From positions 1-64,000 of the forward strand of contig CAJQPE010000028.1 in NCBI GenBank assembly GCA_905480125.1: a stretch of 64,000 nucleotides of DNA. The letters run 5' to 3'. The DNA is from an uncultured Flavobacteriales bacterium. GTDB taxonomy: Bacteria > Bacteroidota > Bacteroidia > Flavobacteriales_G > NORP312. Each line of letters starts with the position of its first letter. The first letter of the stretch is position 1. The position numbers were made by a program, and so were the translations under genes. Shown piece after piece: positions 8,736-17,810 of the stretch. A model generated the notes under the pieces. The model was given only the letters and a program-made list of their open reading frames with translations, ran no database searches and had not been told where the DNA came from.

Positions 8736-11551
8736 TAACGGCTTAAGTATAAGTTTCTTTCAGCATAGATCTTTGTGAAGAATGGATCTCTTAAATCATC
8801 GATAAACTGAATTGCCTCTCCTGTAGACTTCATTTCTGGTCCTAGCTCCTTGTTAACATTCGGAAATTTATCGAACGAAAACACGGGTATTTTTATTGCA
8901 TACCCTTTCTTTCGCGGTTTAAAATCGAAGTCTGTGACTTTCTTTTCACCTAACATGATTTTGGTTGCAAAGTTCACATAAGGTTCATCATATGCCTTAG
9001 CAATAAATGGAACTGTTCTAGATGCCCTAGGATTGGCCTCAATAACATAAACCTTATCATCTTTTATCGCAAATTGCATATTAATCAAACCAACAGTTTC
9101 TAAATCAACAGCAACCTTTTTGGTAATATCCTCTATTTGCTGAATGATAAAATCTCCCAAATTATATGGGGGAAGAACACCATAAGAGTCTCCGGAATGT
9201 ATACCTGCAGGCTCAATGTGCTGCATAATTCCTATAATATATACATTTTCACCATCACAAATTGCATCAGATTCTGCTTCGATTGCACCGGCTAAATAAT
9301 GGTCTAACAAGATCTTGTTATTAGGCATCTGGTTATGAATCTTCGTAACATGACGCTCTAATTCATCTTCATTAATCACAATTTTCATCCCTTGTCCGCC
9401 AAGAACATAGGATGGCCTAACCAATAATGGAAACCCTAAATCTTTACTTTCTTCAACGGCTTCTTGAGCACTATCAACAGTAGTAAATTTTGGATATGCA
9501 ATTTTCTTCTCTTTTAATAAATTCGAAAAACGACCCCTATCTTCAGCTAAATCGAGTGCATTAAATGACGTTCCAATCACTTTAACCCCATATCGGTCGA
9601 GCTTCTCCGCAAGTTTTAATGCCGTTTGTCCTCCCAACTGAACAATTACTCCAACTGGATCTTCATGGAGAATGATATCGTAAATATGCTCCCAGAAAAC
9701 AGGTTCAAAATATAACTTATCCGATGTGTCAAAATCCGTTGAAACTGTTTCAGGATTACAATTAATCATGATGGTTTCGTATCCACATTCTTTGGCTGCA
9801 AGAACACCGTGAACACAACAATAGTCGAACTCAATACCTTGCCCAATGCGATTTGGTCCTGCTCCTAAAACGACTATTTTCTTTTTGTCACTTTTAATTG
9901 ACTCATTTTCATCTTCGAAAGTCGAGTAATAATAAGGTGTTTTCGCTTCAAACTCAGCTGCACAAGTATCAACAAGTTTATAAACCCTTTTTATACCTAG
10001 GTCGTTTCGTTTTTTATATACCTCACTCTCTTTACAGTTTAGCAAATGAGCGACCTGTCTATCAGCGTAACCCCGTTGCTTTGCATCATAAAGCAACCCT
10101 TTTGGGATTTCACCAACATTGTATTTTTCAATTTCCTTTTCTAAGCTAAGTAACTCGTCTATTTGATGCAAAAACCAATTGTCAATTCTAGTTACTTCAT
10201 GAATTTTCTTGAATGGAATACCCATTTTAATTGCATCATAAATATGGAAAACTCTATCATAACTTGGATGCTGCAAGCTATTCATTACAGCATCTCTGCT
10301 TCTTAGCTCACGGCCATCTGCGCCTAAACCATTCCTCCCAATCTCTAGCGACTGACATGCTTTTTGGAGTGCTTCTTGAAAAGTTCTTCCAATCGCCATT
10401 ACTTCACCAACAGATTTCATTTGAAGACCAACTTCGCGATCCGCTCCCACGAATTTATCGAAATTCCAACGAGGAATTTTCACTATAACATAATCTAACG
10501 TTGGCTCAAAATAGGCGGAAGTCGATTTTGTTATCTGATTCCCTAGTTCGTTTAAATGATAACCTATAGCTAATTTAGCTGCAATCTTTGCAATAGGATA
10601 TCCCGTTGCTTTAGATGCCAATGCAGATGATCGCGAAACCCTAGGATTTATCTCAATAGCGATTATATCTTCTGCATCATCAGGGCTTACGGCAAACTGC
10701 ACATTGCACCCCCCAGCAAAATCACCAATAGAACGCATCATTTTAATGGCCATATCTCGCATTCGTTGATATGTTGTATCGGATAAAGTCATTGCCGGTG
10801 CAACTGTAATTGAATCCCCCGTATGGATTCCCATTGGGTCAAAATTTTCAATAGAACAAATAATAATTACATTATCATTTGCATCACGCAAAAGTTCTAA
10901 CTCAAATTCTTTCCAGCCCAATAAAGCTTTATCAATCATCACCTCTTTAATTGGTGACATATGAAGTCCTGAATCTAATAATTTGTCAAATTTATCTTCA
11001 TCATGCACAACTGCAGCACCTGAACCTCCCAAAGTAAATGAAGAGCGAATGCAAAGTGGAAATCCGAATTTTTGAGCAATTTCCTTACCCTCTAAAAACG
11101 ATTTAGCTGTCGCTTGAGGTGCCATACCGACACCTATTTCTAACATTAATTTTCTAAACTTTTCCCTATCTTCAGTAATTTCAATTGCATCAATATTTAC
11201 ACCAACGATTTTTACACCAAAGTCTTCCCAAATTCCAAGATTATCACATTCAATACATAAGTTCAAGGCTGTTTGGCCTCCCATAGTTGGAAGCACTGCG
11301 TCAATTTTATGTTTCTCCAATATCTCACGAATCGACTGTGAATTAAGAGGAAGTAAATAAATATTATCAGCGGTAACTTTATCCGTCATAATTGTAGCCG
11401 GATTTGAATTTATTAGAGTCACCTCAATCCCTTCTTCACGCAAAGAGCGTGAAGCCTGAGACCCAGAATAATCAAATTCACAAGCTTGACCGATTACTAT
11501 CGGACCACTTCCAATAATCAAAATTGACTTAATACTATTATCTTTGGGCAT
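8735..11551 (-). CDS. carB: Carbamoyl-phosphate synthase large subunit, no MGS domain
   Basis: Makes carbamoyl phosphate from bicarbonate, ammonia and two ATP for pyrimidine and arginine synthesis, together with CarA (not in this window). Two homologous ATP-grasp halves are visible: the first begins ILIIGSGPIVIGQACEFDYS with NPRVSRSSALASKATGYPIA, the second begins VVLGAGPNRIGQGIEFDYCC with EANPRASRTVPFIAKA. At 938 residues it ends just after the second ATP-grasp half (NLYLSR) and lacks the roughly 135-residue MGS-like allosteric domain present in the 1073-residue enterobacterial enzyme. This short form is usual in Bacteroidota. No good promoter was seen upstream. Confidence 0.97.
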   Translation of the reverse strand: MPKDNSIKSILIIGSGPIVIGQACEFDYSGSQASRSLREEGIEVTLINSNPATIMTDKVTADNIYLLPLNSQSIREILEKHKIDAVLPTMGGQTALNLCIECDNLGIWEDFGVKIVGVNIDAIEITEDREKFRKLMLEIGVGMAPQATAKSFLEGKEIAQKFGFPLCIRSSFTLGGSGAAVVHDEDKFDKLLDSGLHMSPIKEVMIDKALLGWKEFELELLRDANDNVIIICSIENFDPMGIHTGDSITVAPAMTLSDTTYQRMRDMAIKMMRSIGDFAGGCNVQFAVSPDDAEDIIAIEINPRVSRSSALASKATGYPIAKIAAKLAIGYHLNELGNQITKSTSAYFEPTLDYVIVKIPRWNFDKFVGADREVGLQMKSVGEVMAIGRTFQEALQKACQSLEIGRNGLGADGRELRSRDAVMNSLQHPSYDRVFHIYDAIKMGIPFKKIHEVTRIDNWFLHQIDELLSLEKEIEKYNVGEIPKGLLYDAKQRGYADRQVAHLLNCKESEVYKKRNDLGIKRVYKLVDTCAAEFEAKTPYYYSTFEDENESIKSDKKKIVVLGAGPNRIGQGIEFDYCCVHGVLAAKECGYETIMINCNPETVSTDFDTSDKLYFEPVFWEHIYDIILHEDPVGVIVQLGGQTALKLAEKLDRYGVKVIGTSFNALDLAEDRGRFSNLLKEKKIAYPKFTTVDSAQEAVEESKDLGFPLLVRPSYVLGGQGMKIVINEDELERHVTKIHNQMPNNKILLDHYLAGAIEAESDAICDGENVYIIGIMQHIEPAGIHSGDSYGVLPPYNLGDFIIQQIEDITKKVAVDLETVGLINMQFAIKDDKVYVIEANPRASRTVPFIAKAYDEPYVNFATKIMLGEKKVTDFDFKPRKKGYAIKIPVFSFDKFPNVNKELGPEMKSTGEAIQFIDDLRDPFFTKIYAERNLYLSR

Positions 11552-11652
11552 CTGCTGCAGTATTATTTAAACGAATAACTGAACGCGAATTTAATGAGAA
11601 TCCAACAAGAAATCGAGTATTTTTTCATGTGTTTATACACACAGTATTAACG

Positions 11653-12498
11653 ATGGATTCGCACAGCTTTTCTCATAAAGATTTATCGATTCATTATACT
11701 AAGTTTGGTGCGGGCCCAACTCCACTTTTTGCCTTTCATGGTTTTGCGAGAACTGGGCAAGACTTTGCATTGTTTGAACCTTACCTTAAAGAACGATATA
11801 CCATCTATGCTTTCGATCTTTTTCTGCACGGGAAAAGTTCGTTTCCAAAAGATAGAATTGAAGAAAAACCAATTTCTGAAATTGAGCTAAAACACTTTTT
11901 TGAAGCTTTGCTTTCCAGGCTAAGCATTTCAGATTTCGCTTTAATGGGCTATAGCTTGGGTGGTAAAATTGCACTATCTCTTTTACAGCTATTTCCAAAT
12001 TCTGTTAAAGAAATTTACCTTTTGGCGCCAGATGGTATTATCCTTAACAGGTGGTACAATTTTACTAGCAGAACTAGAATCGGCAGAAAGATCTATCGTT
12101 ACATCACAGACAATCCAAATAGCTACTTCACAATGCTTGGAATTCTTAAATTCACTGGTATTATTAGAAAAAAGATGCACACTTTTTTATTAGATAACAT
12201 GAAGACAAAGAAAAAGAGAGAGTTAGTTTATAATATCTGGCGCACCTATTCTTTAATTAAACCTAATATTGACTTAATTCAAAAAAACATTAATAATCAT
12301 AACGTAACTTGCCATTTATTCTTTGGGAAAAACGACAATATTATTAAGCCAAAAATAGGAAAAGGCTTCGCCAGTATGCTTCCAAATCATGCAAGATTGC
12401 ACATTATTGATTGCGGTCATGTGCTAATTAGAGAACAAACGGGGGAAATAATTCAAAAAATCATCAACAATGAGAAGATTAACTATCATAATCACTAG
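11653..12498 (+). CDS. Alpha/beta hydrolase
   Basis: A 281-residue alpha/beta-hydrolase-fold protein. The oxyanion region is FAFHGFARTGQDF, the nucleophile elbow is GYSLGGK (catalytic Ser), an acidic residue may come from FFGKNDNII, and the catalytic His from DCGHVLIREQ. The ORF track starts at a GTG at 11629, but the ATG at 11653 gives a natural family N-terminus (MDSHSFSHKDLSIHY), so I prefer it. The substrate cannot be told from sequence. The gene overlaps the following lipoprotein gene by 29 bases, so the two are co-transcribed. Confidence 0.8.
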   Translation: MDSHSFSHKDLSIHYTKFGAGPTPLFAFHGFARTGQDFALFEPYLKERYTIYAFDLFLHGKSSFPKDRIEEKPISEIELKHFFEALLSRLSISDFALMGYSLGGKIALSLLQLFPNSVKEIYLLAPDGIILNRWYNFTSRTRIGRKIYRYITDNPNSYFTMLGILKFTGIIRKKMHTFLLDNMKTKKKRELVYNIWRTYSLIKPNIDLIQKNINNHNVTCHLFFGKNDNIIKPKIGKGFASMLPNHARLHIIDCGHVLIREQTGEIIQKIINNEKINYHNH

Positions 12499-12871
12499 CA
12501 TTTTACTAATTAGCTGCGCCACTTTCAAAAAAAGTCCGGCTCTCAAGGAATTTATCATCCTATCGGCAACTGTCCAAAAATGGCATGGTGGGCAAAAAAG
12601 TAGCGGAACTGGGATTCATTACAAAATCATCGCATTAGCAAACTCAAGCAACCTAACTATCGATTCTCTTCATTTAGCTGGATACTCAGCTAAAATTGGT
12701 ATAATGAAAGGAAACAAAGCAGCAGAAACTATTAAGAAAGGAGATACGCTAACATTAAAAGTTGGCACACCAAATTCTATTGCACTTCAGCTGAACGGAA
12801 CGGTCAGCTATAATGGAGATCTAAGAAAGAATGTAACTTTTGAAAAACTTCAAGATTTATATTATCCATAA
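12470..12871 (+). CDS. Small predicted lipoprotein, unknown function
   Basis: A 133-residue protein with a lipoprotein signal: a basic N-terminus (MRRLT), a hydrophobic stretch and the lipobox LISC, predicting lipidation at Cys16. The rest is beta-rich and small. I do not recognise a family. Its start lies inside the end of the alpha/beta hydrolase gene in another frame. A bidirectional terminator follows. Confidence 0.65.
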   Translation: MRRLTIIITSILLISCATFKKSPALKEFIILSATVQKWHGGQKSSGTGIHYKIIALANSSNLTIDSLHLAGYSAKIGIMKGNKAAETIKKGDTLTLKVGTPNSIALQLNGTVSYNGDLRKNVTFEKLQDLYYP

Positions 12872-12883
12872 TTAAGCGCATAA

Positions 12884-12913
12884 AAAAAGCCCCACCTTTA
12901 GGTAGAGCTTTTT
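12884..12913. terminator. Bidirectional terminator between lipoprotein gene and rpmH
   Basis: Imperfect hairpin AAAAAGCCCCACC/GGTAGAGCTTTTT with two C-A mismatches and a TTTA loop, flanked by A- and T-runs, placed between convergent genes. It can serve both strands. Confidence 0.65.
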
Positions 12914-12933
12914 CAAACAATTAATCTAGCCAA

Positions 12934-13092
12934 TTATTTTTTATGTCTTGGTTCGTCAGATACAGAGATTTTCTTTCTGCCTTTAGCTCTTCTTCTTGCT
13001 AATACCTTTCTACCGGCTTTAGTTGACATTCTGTCTCTAAACCCGTGTTTGTTCTTTCTCTTTCTGTTCGATGGTTGAAAAGTCCTTTTCAT
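12934..13092 (-). CDS. rpmH: 50S ribosomal protein L34 (not in ORF track)
   Basis: Reverse-strand frame of 52 residues that reads [19 protein letters not shown] at the start, the unmistakable L34 N-terminus, and continues with [19 protein letters not shown], also conserved in L34. It has a short C-terminal extension ([12 protein letters not shown]) beyond the usual 44-46 residues, as in other Bacteroidota. It was missed by the ORF track because of length. A textbook Bacteroidota promoter lies 35 bases upstream and a terminator downstream, so it is a single-gene unit; no dnaA or rnpA lies beside it. Confidence 0.97.
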   Translation of the reverse strand: MKRTFQPSNRKRKNKHGFRDRMSTKAGRKVLARRRAKGRKKISVSDEPRHKK

Positions 13093-13126
13093 ATCTTTAA
13101 GCTATAGGTATTCGTAAATTGGAGTG

Positions 13127-13157
13127 CAAAAATATACCTTTTTTACTTACCCGCAAA
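13127..13157 (-). promoter_or_regulatory. Promoter of rpmH
   Basis: On the minus strand TTTG, 19 bases, then TATTTTTG. Both elements match the primary sigma-factor promoter of Bacteroidota. The -7 box ends 34 bases before the rpmH ATG. Confidence 0.8.
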
Positions 13158-13189
13158 CAATTTAGATAATTTATCTTTCATTTTAAATA

Positions 13190-13197
13190 TATCTTTG
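13190..13197 (+). promoter_or_regulatory. Possible -7 box of ABC exporter gene
   Basis: TATCTTTG fits TAnnTTTG and ends 20 bases before the TTG start at 13218. No -33 TTTG is present at the right distance. Confidence 0.4.
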
Positions 13198-13217
13198 CCT
13201 TCATTATTAACAACCTT

Positions 13218-14996
13218 TTGGCCAACAAAACAGCAGACGAAGAAAAAGTAAAAATCACGAAAGAATCCTTTAAACGATCTTTGCGTATTTTTAAATACAT
13301 AAAGCCCTACATAGGTGTTTTTACAATCGGCCTGTTTTTCCTTTTTGTTACAGGAGCTACTGCATTAGCATTCCCTAAATTAATGGGAAACATGATTGAT
13401 GCATCTAAAGAAACGTCAATTGATGATATTAATAGGATAGCACTTATTCTTTTGGTGGTGTTCATATTTCAGTCGATTGCATCTTACTTCAGGATTTATA
13501 CCTTCTCGTATGTTACTGAAAAAGCATTAGGGAAAATGAGACTGGATGTATACCAACACGTTATTAAATTACCAATGACATTCTTTTCTACTAGGAGAGT
13601 TGGGGAATTAAATAGCCGAATTTCAAGTGATGTTGAGTTACTCAACACTACGTTTACGATTACAATTGCTGAGTTACTTCGACAAATCATTATTATTATA
13701 GGTGGTGTAATATTTCTAGCAACCATTTCTAGCAAGTTGACACTAGGTATGTTATCTATTGTTCCAATGGTCGCTATTTCGGCAGTTATATTTGGAAAAT
13801 ATATTAAAGGATTTTCGAAACAAACTCAAGCCAAGATTGCAGAATCGAATGTAATTGTAGAAGAGACATTTCAGGGGATTGCCAATGTAAAATCATTTGC
13901 CAACGAAGGTTTTGAAATCATACGATACGCTAACGACATTAAAGAAGTCGTATCGCTGGCGATTAAGGGCGCCAAATGGCGAGGAGCATTTGCTTCTTTT
14001 ATCATCTTCTGCATTTTCGGGTCTATTGTTGCAGTGGTATGGTACGGTGCGATTTTAGTGCAAGGCGGAGAACTTTCCATAGGCGAGTTAATCTCATTCA
14101 TACTTTACACTGTGTTTATGGGTGCTTCTATTGGTGGAATTGCCGCGCAATATGCACAGGTTCAAAAAGCAATTGGAGCTACTGAAAACCTAATGGACCT
14201 GTTAGATGAAAATGCCGAAGAAATTAACACCCAAGAATCAAAATCAATTAAAATAAGTGGAGATATTGGATTTAGTAACGTATCTTTCAACTATCCATCA
14301 AGAAAAGATGTGACAGTACTTTCCGATGTTTCATTTACCGCAAAATCTGGGCAATTAATCGCAGTAGTTGGCCCCAGCGGTGCAGGGAAATCAACTATTG
14401 CATCCCTTCTTTTTAGATTTTATGACGCTAAATCTGGTTCTATTAAAATTGATAACAAATTAGTTTCTGAATATTCTATTACAGGCTTAAGAAACGAAAT
14501 GGCAATTGTGCCTCAAGATGTTATTCTTTTTGGTGGCACCATACAAGAGAACATAGCTTACGGAAAACCAAATGCAACTCTCCAAGAAATTAAACTCGCT
14601 GCCGAACAAGCTAATGCTAAAGGTTTTGTTGAAAAATTCCCTGAGCAGTATGATACTATTGTGGGAGAAAGAGGCGTTCAACTTTCGGGGGGACAACGCC
14701 AGCGCATAGCTATTGCACGAGCCGTTCTCAAAGATCCATCTATATTAATTTTGGATGAAGCAACTAGTTCTTTAGATTCAGAATCTGAAAAACTTGTGCA
14801 AAACGCACTGGAAAAACTAATGAAAGACCGCACCTCGATTGTAATTGCTCATCGATTATCTACAATAAGAAATGCAGATAAAATTTTGGTTCTAGAAAAT
14901 GGTGAGATAAAAGAAAGTGGAACCCATGATGAGCTTATTTCCAATAAAACTGGCACATACAGACACCTCTCCGATCTTCAATTCGAATTATCATGA
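13218..14996 (+). CDS. MsbA-type ABC exporter (fused permease-ATPase)
   Basis: A 592-residue half-transporter that would work as a homodimer. The N-terminal membrane domain (about 30-320) has six hydrophobic helices. The ATPase domain has Walker A GPSGAGKST, signature LSGGQRQR, Walker B ILILDEATSSLD and the switch histidine in IAHRLST. The family exports lipids, peptides or drugs; in this lipid A-making organism it could be a lipid flippase, but the substrate is not visible. The start is a TTG. The stop overlaps the next gene by four bases (ATGA), coupling it to an outer-membrane barrel protein. Confidence 0.9.
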   Translation: MANKTADEEKVKITKESFKRSLRIFKYIKPYIGVFTIGLFFLFVTGATALAFPKLMGNMIDASKETSIDDINRIALILLVVFIFQSIASYFRIYTFSYVTEKALGKMRLDVYQHVIKLPMTFFSTRRVGELNSRISSDVELLNTTFTITIAELLRQIIIIIGGVIFLATISSKLTLGMLSIVPMVAISAVIFGKYIKGFSKQTQAKIAESNVIVEETFQGIANVKSFANEGFEIIRYANDIKEVVSLAIKGAKWRGAFASFIIFCIFGSIVAVVWYGAILVQGGELSIGELISFILYTVFMGASIGGIAAQYAQVQKAIGATENLMDLLDENAEEINTQESKSIKISGDIGFSNVSFNYPSRKDVTVLSDVSFTAKSGQLIAVVGPSGAGKSTIASLLFRFYDAKSGSIKIDNKLVSEYSITGLRNEMAIVPQDVILFGGTIQENIAYGKPNATLQEIKLAAEQANAKGFVEKFPEQYDTIVGERGVQLSGGQRQRIAIARAVLKDPSILILDEATSSLDSESEKLVQNALEKLMKDRTSIVIAHRLSTIRNADKILVLENGEIKESGTHDELISNKTGTYRHLSDLQFELS

Positions 14997-15655
14997 AAAA
15001 ATTATTTACTTTTTTAATTTTCATTATTAGCATTTGCACATTTGCGCAAGAAACCATAGATGCGCAACGTCCAACCATGACGGAGTCAAACACAGTTGTA
15101 GCTCCCGGTTTTATTCAAGCAGAAAATGGCGGCACTTATATTGATGGATTTTATGGATTTAACACATTTGTACGCTTTGGAATAACTGAACGGCTAGAAT
15201 TTAGATTTGCAACCGCATACGCTTCTCCAACGTTAGACCTAAGTGGAAAAATATTTATTTGGGGAGGCAAAGGGGCAATACCTGGGCTATCATTCCAATT
15301 GGATTACAACCCATTTTTTGGAAGACAGAATTATACATTATCGGCTACCGGAGATTTGAGTAAAAAGTTCTTTTATACAATAAATGCTGGAAACGATTAC
15401 AGTTGGTATGGTCTTGGCCTCATCGGATTCTCATATACTAAAGGATGCATTTTTGGAGAGTATAAATACCACGAAGACTACCAGCAACTGAATTTTGGAG
15501 TAACGTATATCTTAAAAAACGAAGTGCAATTTGATCTTAATGGAGGCCTAATTGATTATTCTACACTTTATGTTGGTGCAGGAATTGCCTTTAGATTAAA
15601 ACCATTTGATCTAATTAAAAACGATGGGACAGTTGTGTTCCCTACTGCAGAATAA
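14993..15655 (+). CDS. Outer-membrane beta-barrel protein, transporter-like
   Basis: A 220-residue secreted protein. The signal peptide MKKLFTFLIFIISICTFAQ has the FAQ cleavage site common in this phylum. The body has alternating amphipathic strands, each rich in Tyr, Phe and Gly, and begins QRPTMTESNTVVAPGFIQAE, which is typical of the 'transporter/MetA-pathway of phenol degradation' barrel family. Translation is coupled to the ABC exporter by a 4-base overlap, so the pair may move a substrate across both membranes; this partnership is inferred from position. Confidence 0.7.
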   Translation: MKKLFTFLIFIISICTFAQETIDAQRPTMTESNTVVAPGFIQAENGGTYIDGFYGFNTFVRFGITERLEFRFATAYASPTLDLSGKIFIWGGKGAIPGLSFQLDYNPFFGRQNYTLSATGDLSKKFFYTINAGNDYSWYGLGLIGFSYTKGCIFGEYKYHEDYQQLNFGVTYILKNEVQFDLNGGLIDYSTLYVGAGIAFRLKPFDLIKNDGTVVFPTAE

Positions 15656-15695
15656 ATTAATACCCTTAATAGATAAGCACCACGATTTCTAAGTT

Positions 15696-17534
15696 ATGGA
15701 AGACAGATTAATAGAATATATAAAAAGCGTATTAGAAAACATACCTAATGGGTGGCTAAATCTAACTACACATAGACTTGACATATATGATGAAAGTAAA
15801 GCTAAAACTCAATTTTTAGACGAACTTGAAAACTTGTATAGTAATAGTAAAGCTTTACCTTCTGAATTAAACGAATTACCAACTGCATACGATTACATTC
15901 GTCTAGGTCATCCTTTGTCATGTTTATTAGAATGGGGAGTTGCAAAATCTAATGGTCTTAATTCTGAAAATGTGATAAGCTTTTCATCCAAGATCGCGCC
16001 AGTTATGGCGATTCTTAGAAAGAACCTACTTGATAAAAAAAATACTAAAATATTTTATACAGGAGATTCTCCAGATTCTTTTGACTCGGAAGTCCTTAAA
16101 GAGATTTATGGCTATCAATTTGAATTAAAGCAAGTAAATGATGTTTCTTCTATTGTTAAAGAAAATAGTAGCAATATTTTAATATCTCAGCCCAAAGAAA
16201 TATGCAGTTTCGAACTATCATCAAATATTGATTTCTATGTTAACACGAGCTCGCAACTTGGTAGCATCTTGGCAGTAAACGGTAAAGAAAATGAGAGCTA
16301 TATTTCAGAAATTCAACATGTAAGAAGAAGAGAGACGATTGCAATGACTCCGGCTAATTGTCTTATTGTTTTGAACAGAATAACAAACTCCTCTTTAGCA
16401 GGCACTTCTGGTAATTTAGAATCGAACAAAACAAAAGTATTAGATTCAATCGCTGAGATTACTGGCTCAAAAACAAAGGCAGTGGTTGCCTCTAGTGGAC
16501 TATCCATGCAATATGCTATTGTAATGGGATTAATTCATGATGCTCAGAAGAACCATAAAGGAAAGGCAATAAAAATTGTGGTTCCACCAAATTGCTACGG
16601 CGGGACAAACGACCAAGCAAGAAGGGTTGCAGCATGCATAGACAATGTTGAGGTAATAGATTTGCCTGTAGATGGAGACCATGACATGGTGCAAAGCATA
16701 ATTCTCGTATTAGATAAAATTGCCACTGAAGATGCTGTACCATACATAATTACTGAAATACCGACAAACCCTAGAGTTGAAGTTCCTGACCTATTAAAAT
16801 TAAAAGATGCCCTAAGTCAAAAGCGAACAACCGCTAATGGGAAAATTGCAACTGATCCTGTATTTATTTTAGATCAAACTTTTTGCCCCAATACAAACTT
16901 TTTAGGGGAAACCGAAATATTAGCATCAGTTAGAACTATTGCATACGTCAGCGGTTCAAAATTTCCTAGCGGTGGACAATGCACTGCTGGTTATTGTGTA
17001 GCTAATAAAAAAGCGGGTGCGTTGATGGAAAGAATTGATTTACATCTAAGCCTTTGCGATAACGAAGCGACTGCCCTTCAAATGGAAATATTGGCCAAAC
17101 AATTACCATCAATGAACCAACGAATTAAAGATGCATATACCAACACACGTGAATTTGTTACGTTCATAAATGACACGTTACCAGCTGCAAAAATCAATTT
17201 TGTAACAGAACAACTTGCCAAACAAGGCTTCACTCCTTCTGTTTTCTCACTAGACTTGCCTACTAAAGGCAACACTGACGATGAAAAAGAAGATTACAAA
17301 AGAGCATTGAATTTGAAATTAATCAACTTAATGATTACTCAAATTCCTGATGAAAGCAAATATTGTGTGAGTTATGGGCAACTAAAGGGTTGCTATTGGA
17401 CTATACCTGCTACTTCAACTCAAGGAACAACCAAAGAAGGCGACAAAGATTACATTGCACGCGTAGCTCTTTCAGCTAACATGGACCTTGAGTTACACAA
17501 AAAAGTCTTTTTAGATTTTGTTAAAAGTATTTGA
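15696..17534 (+). CDS. Large PLP-dependent Cys/Met-metabolism family enzyme
   Basis: A 612-residue PLP enzyme of the cystathionine gamma-synthase/lyase clan. The probable Schiff-base lysine is in AYVSGSKFPSGGQCTAGY, the cofactor ring aspartate in VFILDQTF, and VVASSGLSMQYA may be the phosphate-binding loop. An N-terminal region of about 200 residues before the PLP domain makes it much longer than the usual 380-400 residues, and that part has no motif I know. It may use sulfur amino acids or a related beta/gamma-substituted substrate. The gene stands alone, with short spacers on both sides. Confidence 0.8.
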   Translation: MEDRLIEYIKSVLENIPNGWLNLTTHRLDIYDESKAKTQFLDELENLYSNSKALPSELNELPTAYDYIRLGHPLSCLLEWGVAKSNGLNSENVISFSSKIAPVMAILRKNLLDKKNTKIFYTGDSPDSFDSEVLKEIYGYQFELKQVNDVSSIVKENSSNILISQPKEICSFELSSNIDFYVNTSSQLGSILAVNGKENESYISEIQHVRRRETIAMTPANCLIVLNRITNSSLAGTSGNLESNKTKVLDSIAEITGSKTKAVVASSGLSMQYAIVMGLIHDAQKNHKGKAIKIVVPPNCYGGTNDQARRVAACIDNVEVIDLPVDGDHDMVQSIILVLDKIATEDAVPYIITEIPTNPRVEVPDLLKLKDALSQKRTTANGKIATDPVFILDQTFCPNTNFLGETEILASVRTIAYVSGSKFPSGGQCTAGYCVANKKAGALMERIDLHLSLCDNEATALQMEILAKQLPSMNQRIKDAYTNTREFVTFINDTLPAAKINFVTEQLAKQGFTPSVFSLDLPTKGNTDDEKEDYKRALNLKLINLMITQIPDESKYCVSYGQLKGCYWTIPATSTQGTTKEGDKDYIARVALSANMDLELHKKVFLDFVKSI

Positions 17535-17562
17535 TTAACAGCTCCCTGTTCCTGAATTAATA

Positions 17563-17590
17563 ATTAATTACATGTTAATTAATAACTTTG
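17563..17590 (+). other. AT palindrome followed by TAnnTTTG
   Basis: ATTAATTA-CATGT-TAATTAAT is a perfect 8-bp inverted repeat, and its last T begins TAACTTTG, a -7-like box on the plus strand. No plus-strand gene follows before the convergent rsmG, so it is either a binding site, a non-coding RNA promoter or chance in AT-rich DNA. The remainder of the 276-base gap holds only the terminator below. Confidence 0.3.
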
Positions 17591-17710
17591 CAGTTTCCTA
17601 GCCTAAATTCAGAAGATAAATTCCATTAAGAAGATTTGAAATATCCAAAATCTGCAGTAAAAACATCAAACCAAAACTCTTCTTACGTAAATAAATCGTA
17701 GACATTATTT

Positions 17711-17734
17711 AAAAAAATCTTGGGAAAACCCAAG
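17711..17734 (-). terminator. Terminator downstream of rsmG
   Basis: On the minus strand the perfect hairpin CTTGGG-TTTT-CCCAAG is followed by A and seven Ts. It lies 77 bases past the rsmG stop and would end the glycosyltransferase-sigma-rsmG transcript. Confidence 0.75.
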
Positions 17735-17810
17735 GCACATTATAAGAGAAAGGTATACCAAAGCCAGCTCTTAAAAAAGCAATATATAAATAACTTAAAC
17801 GGTCTGATTA

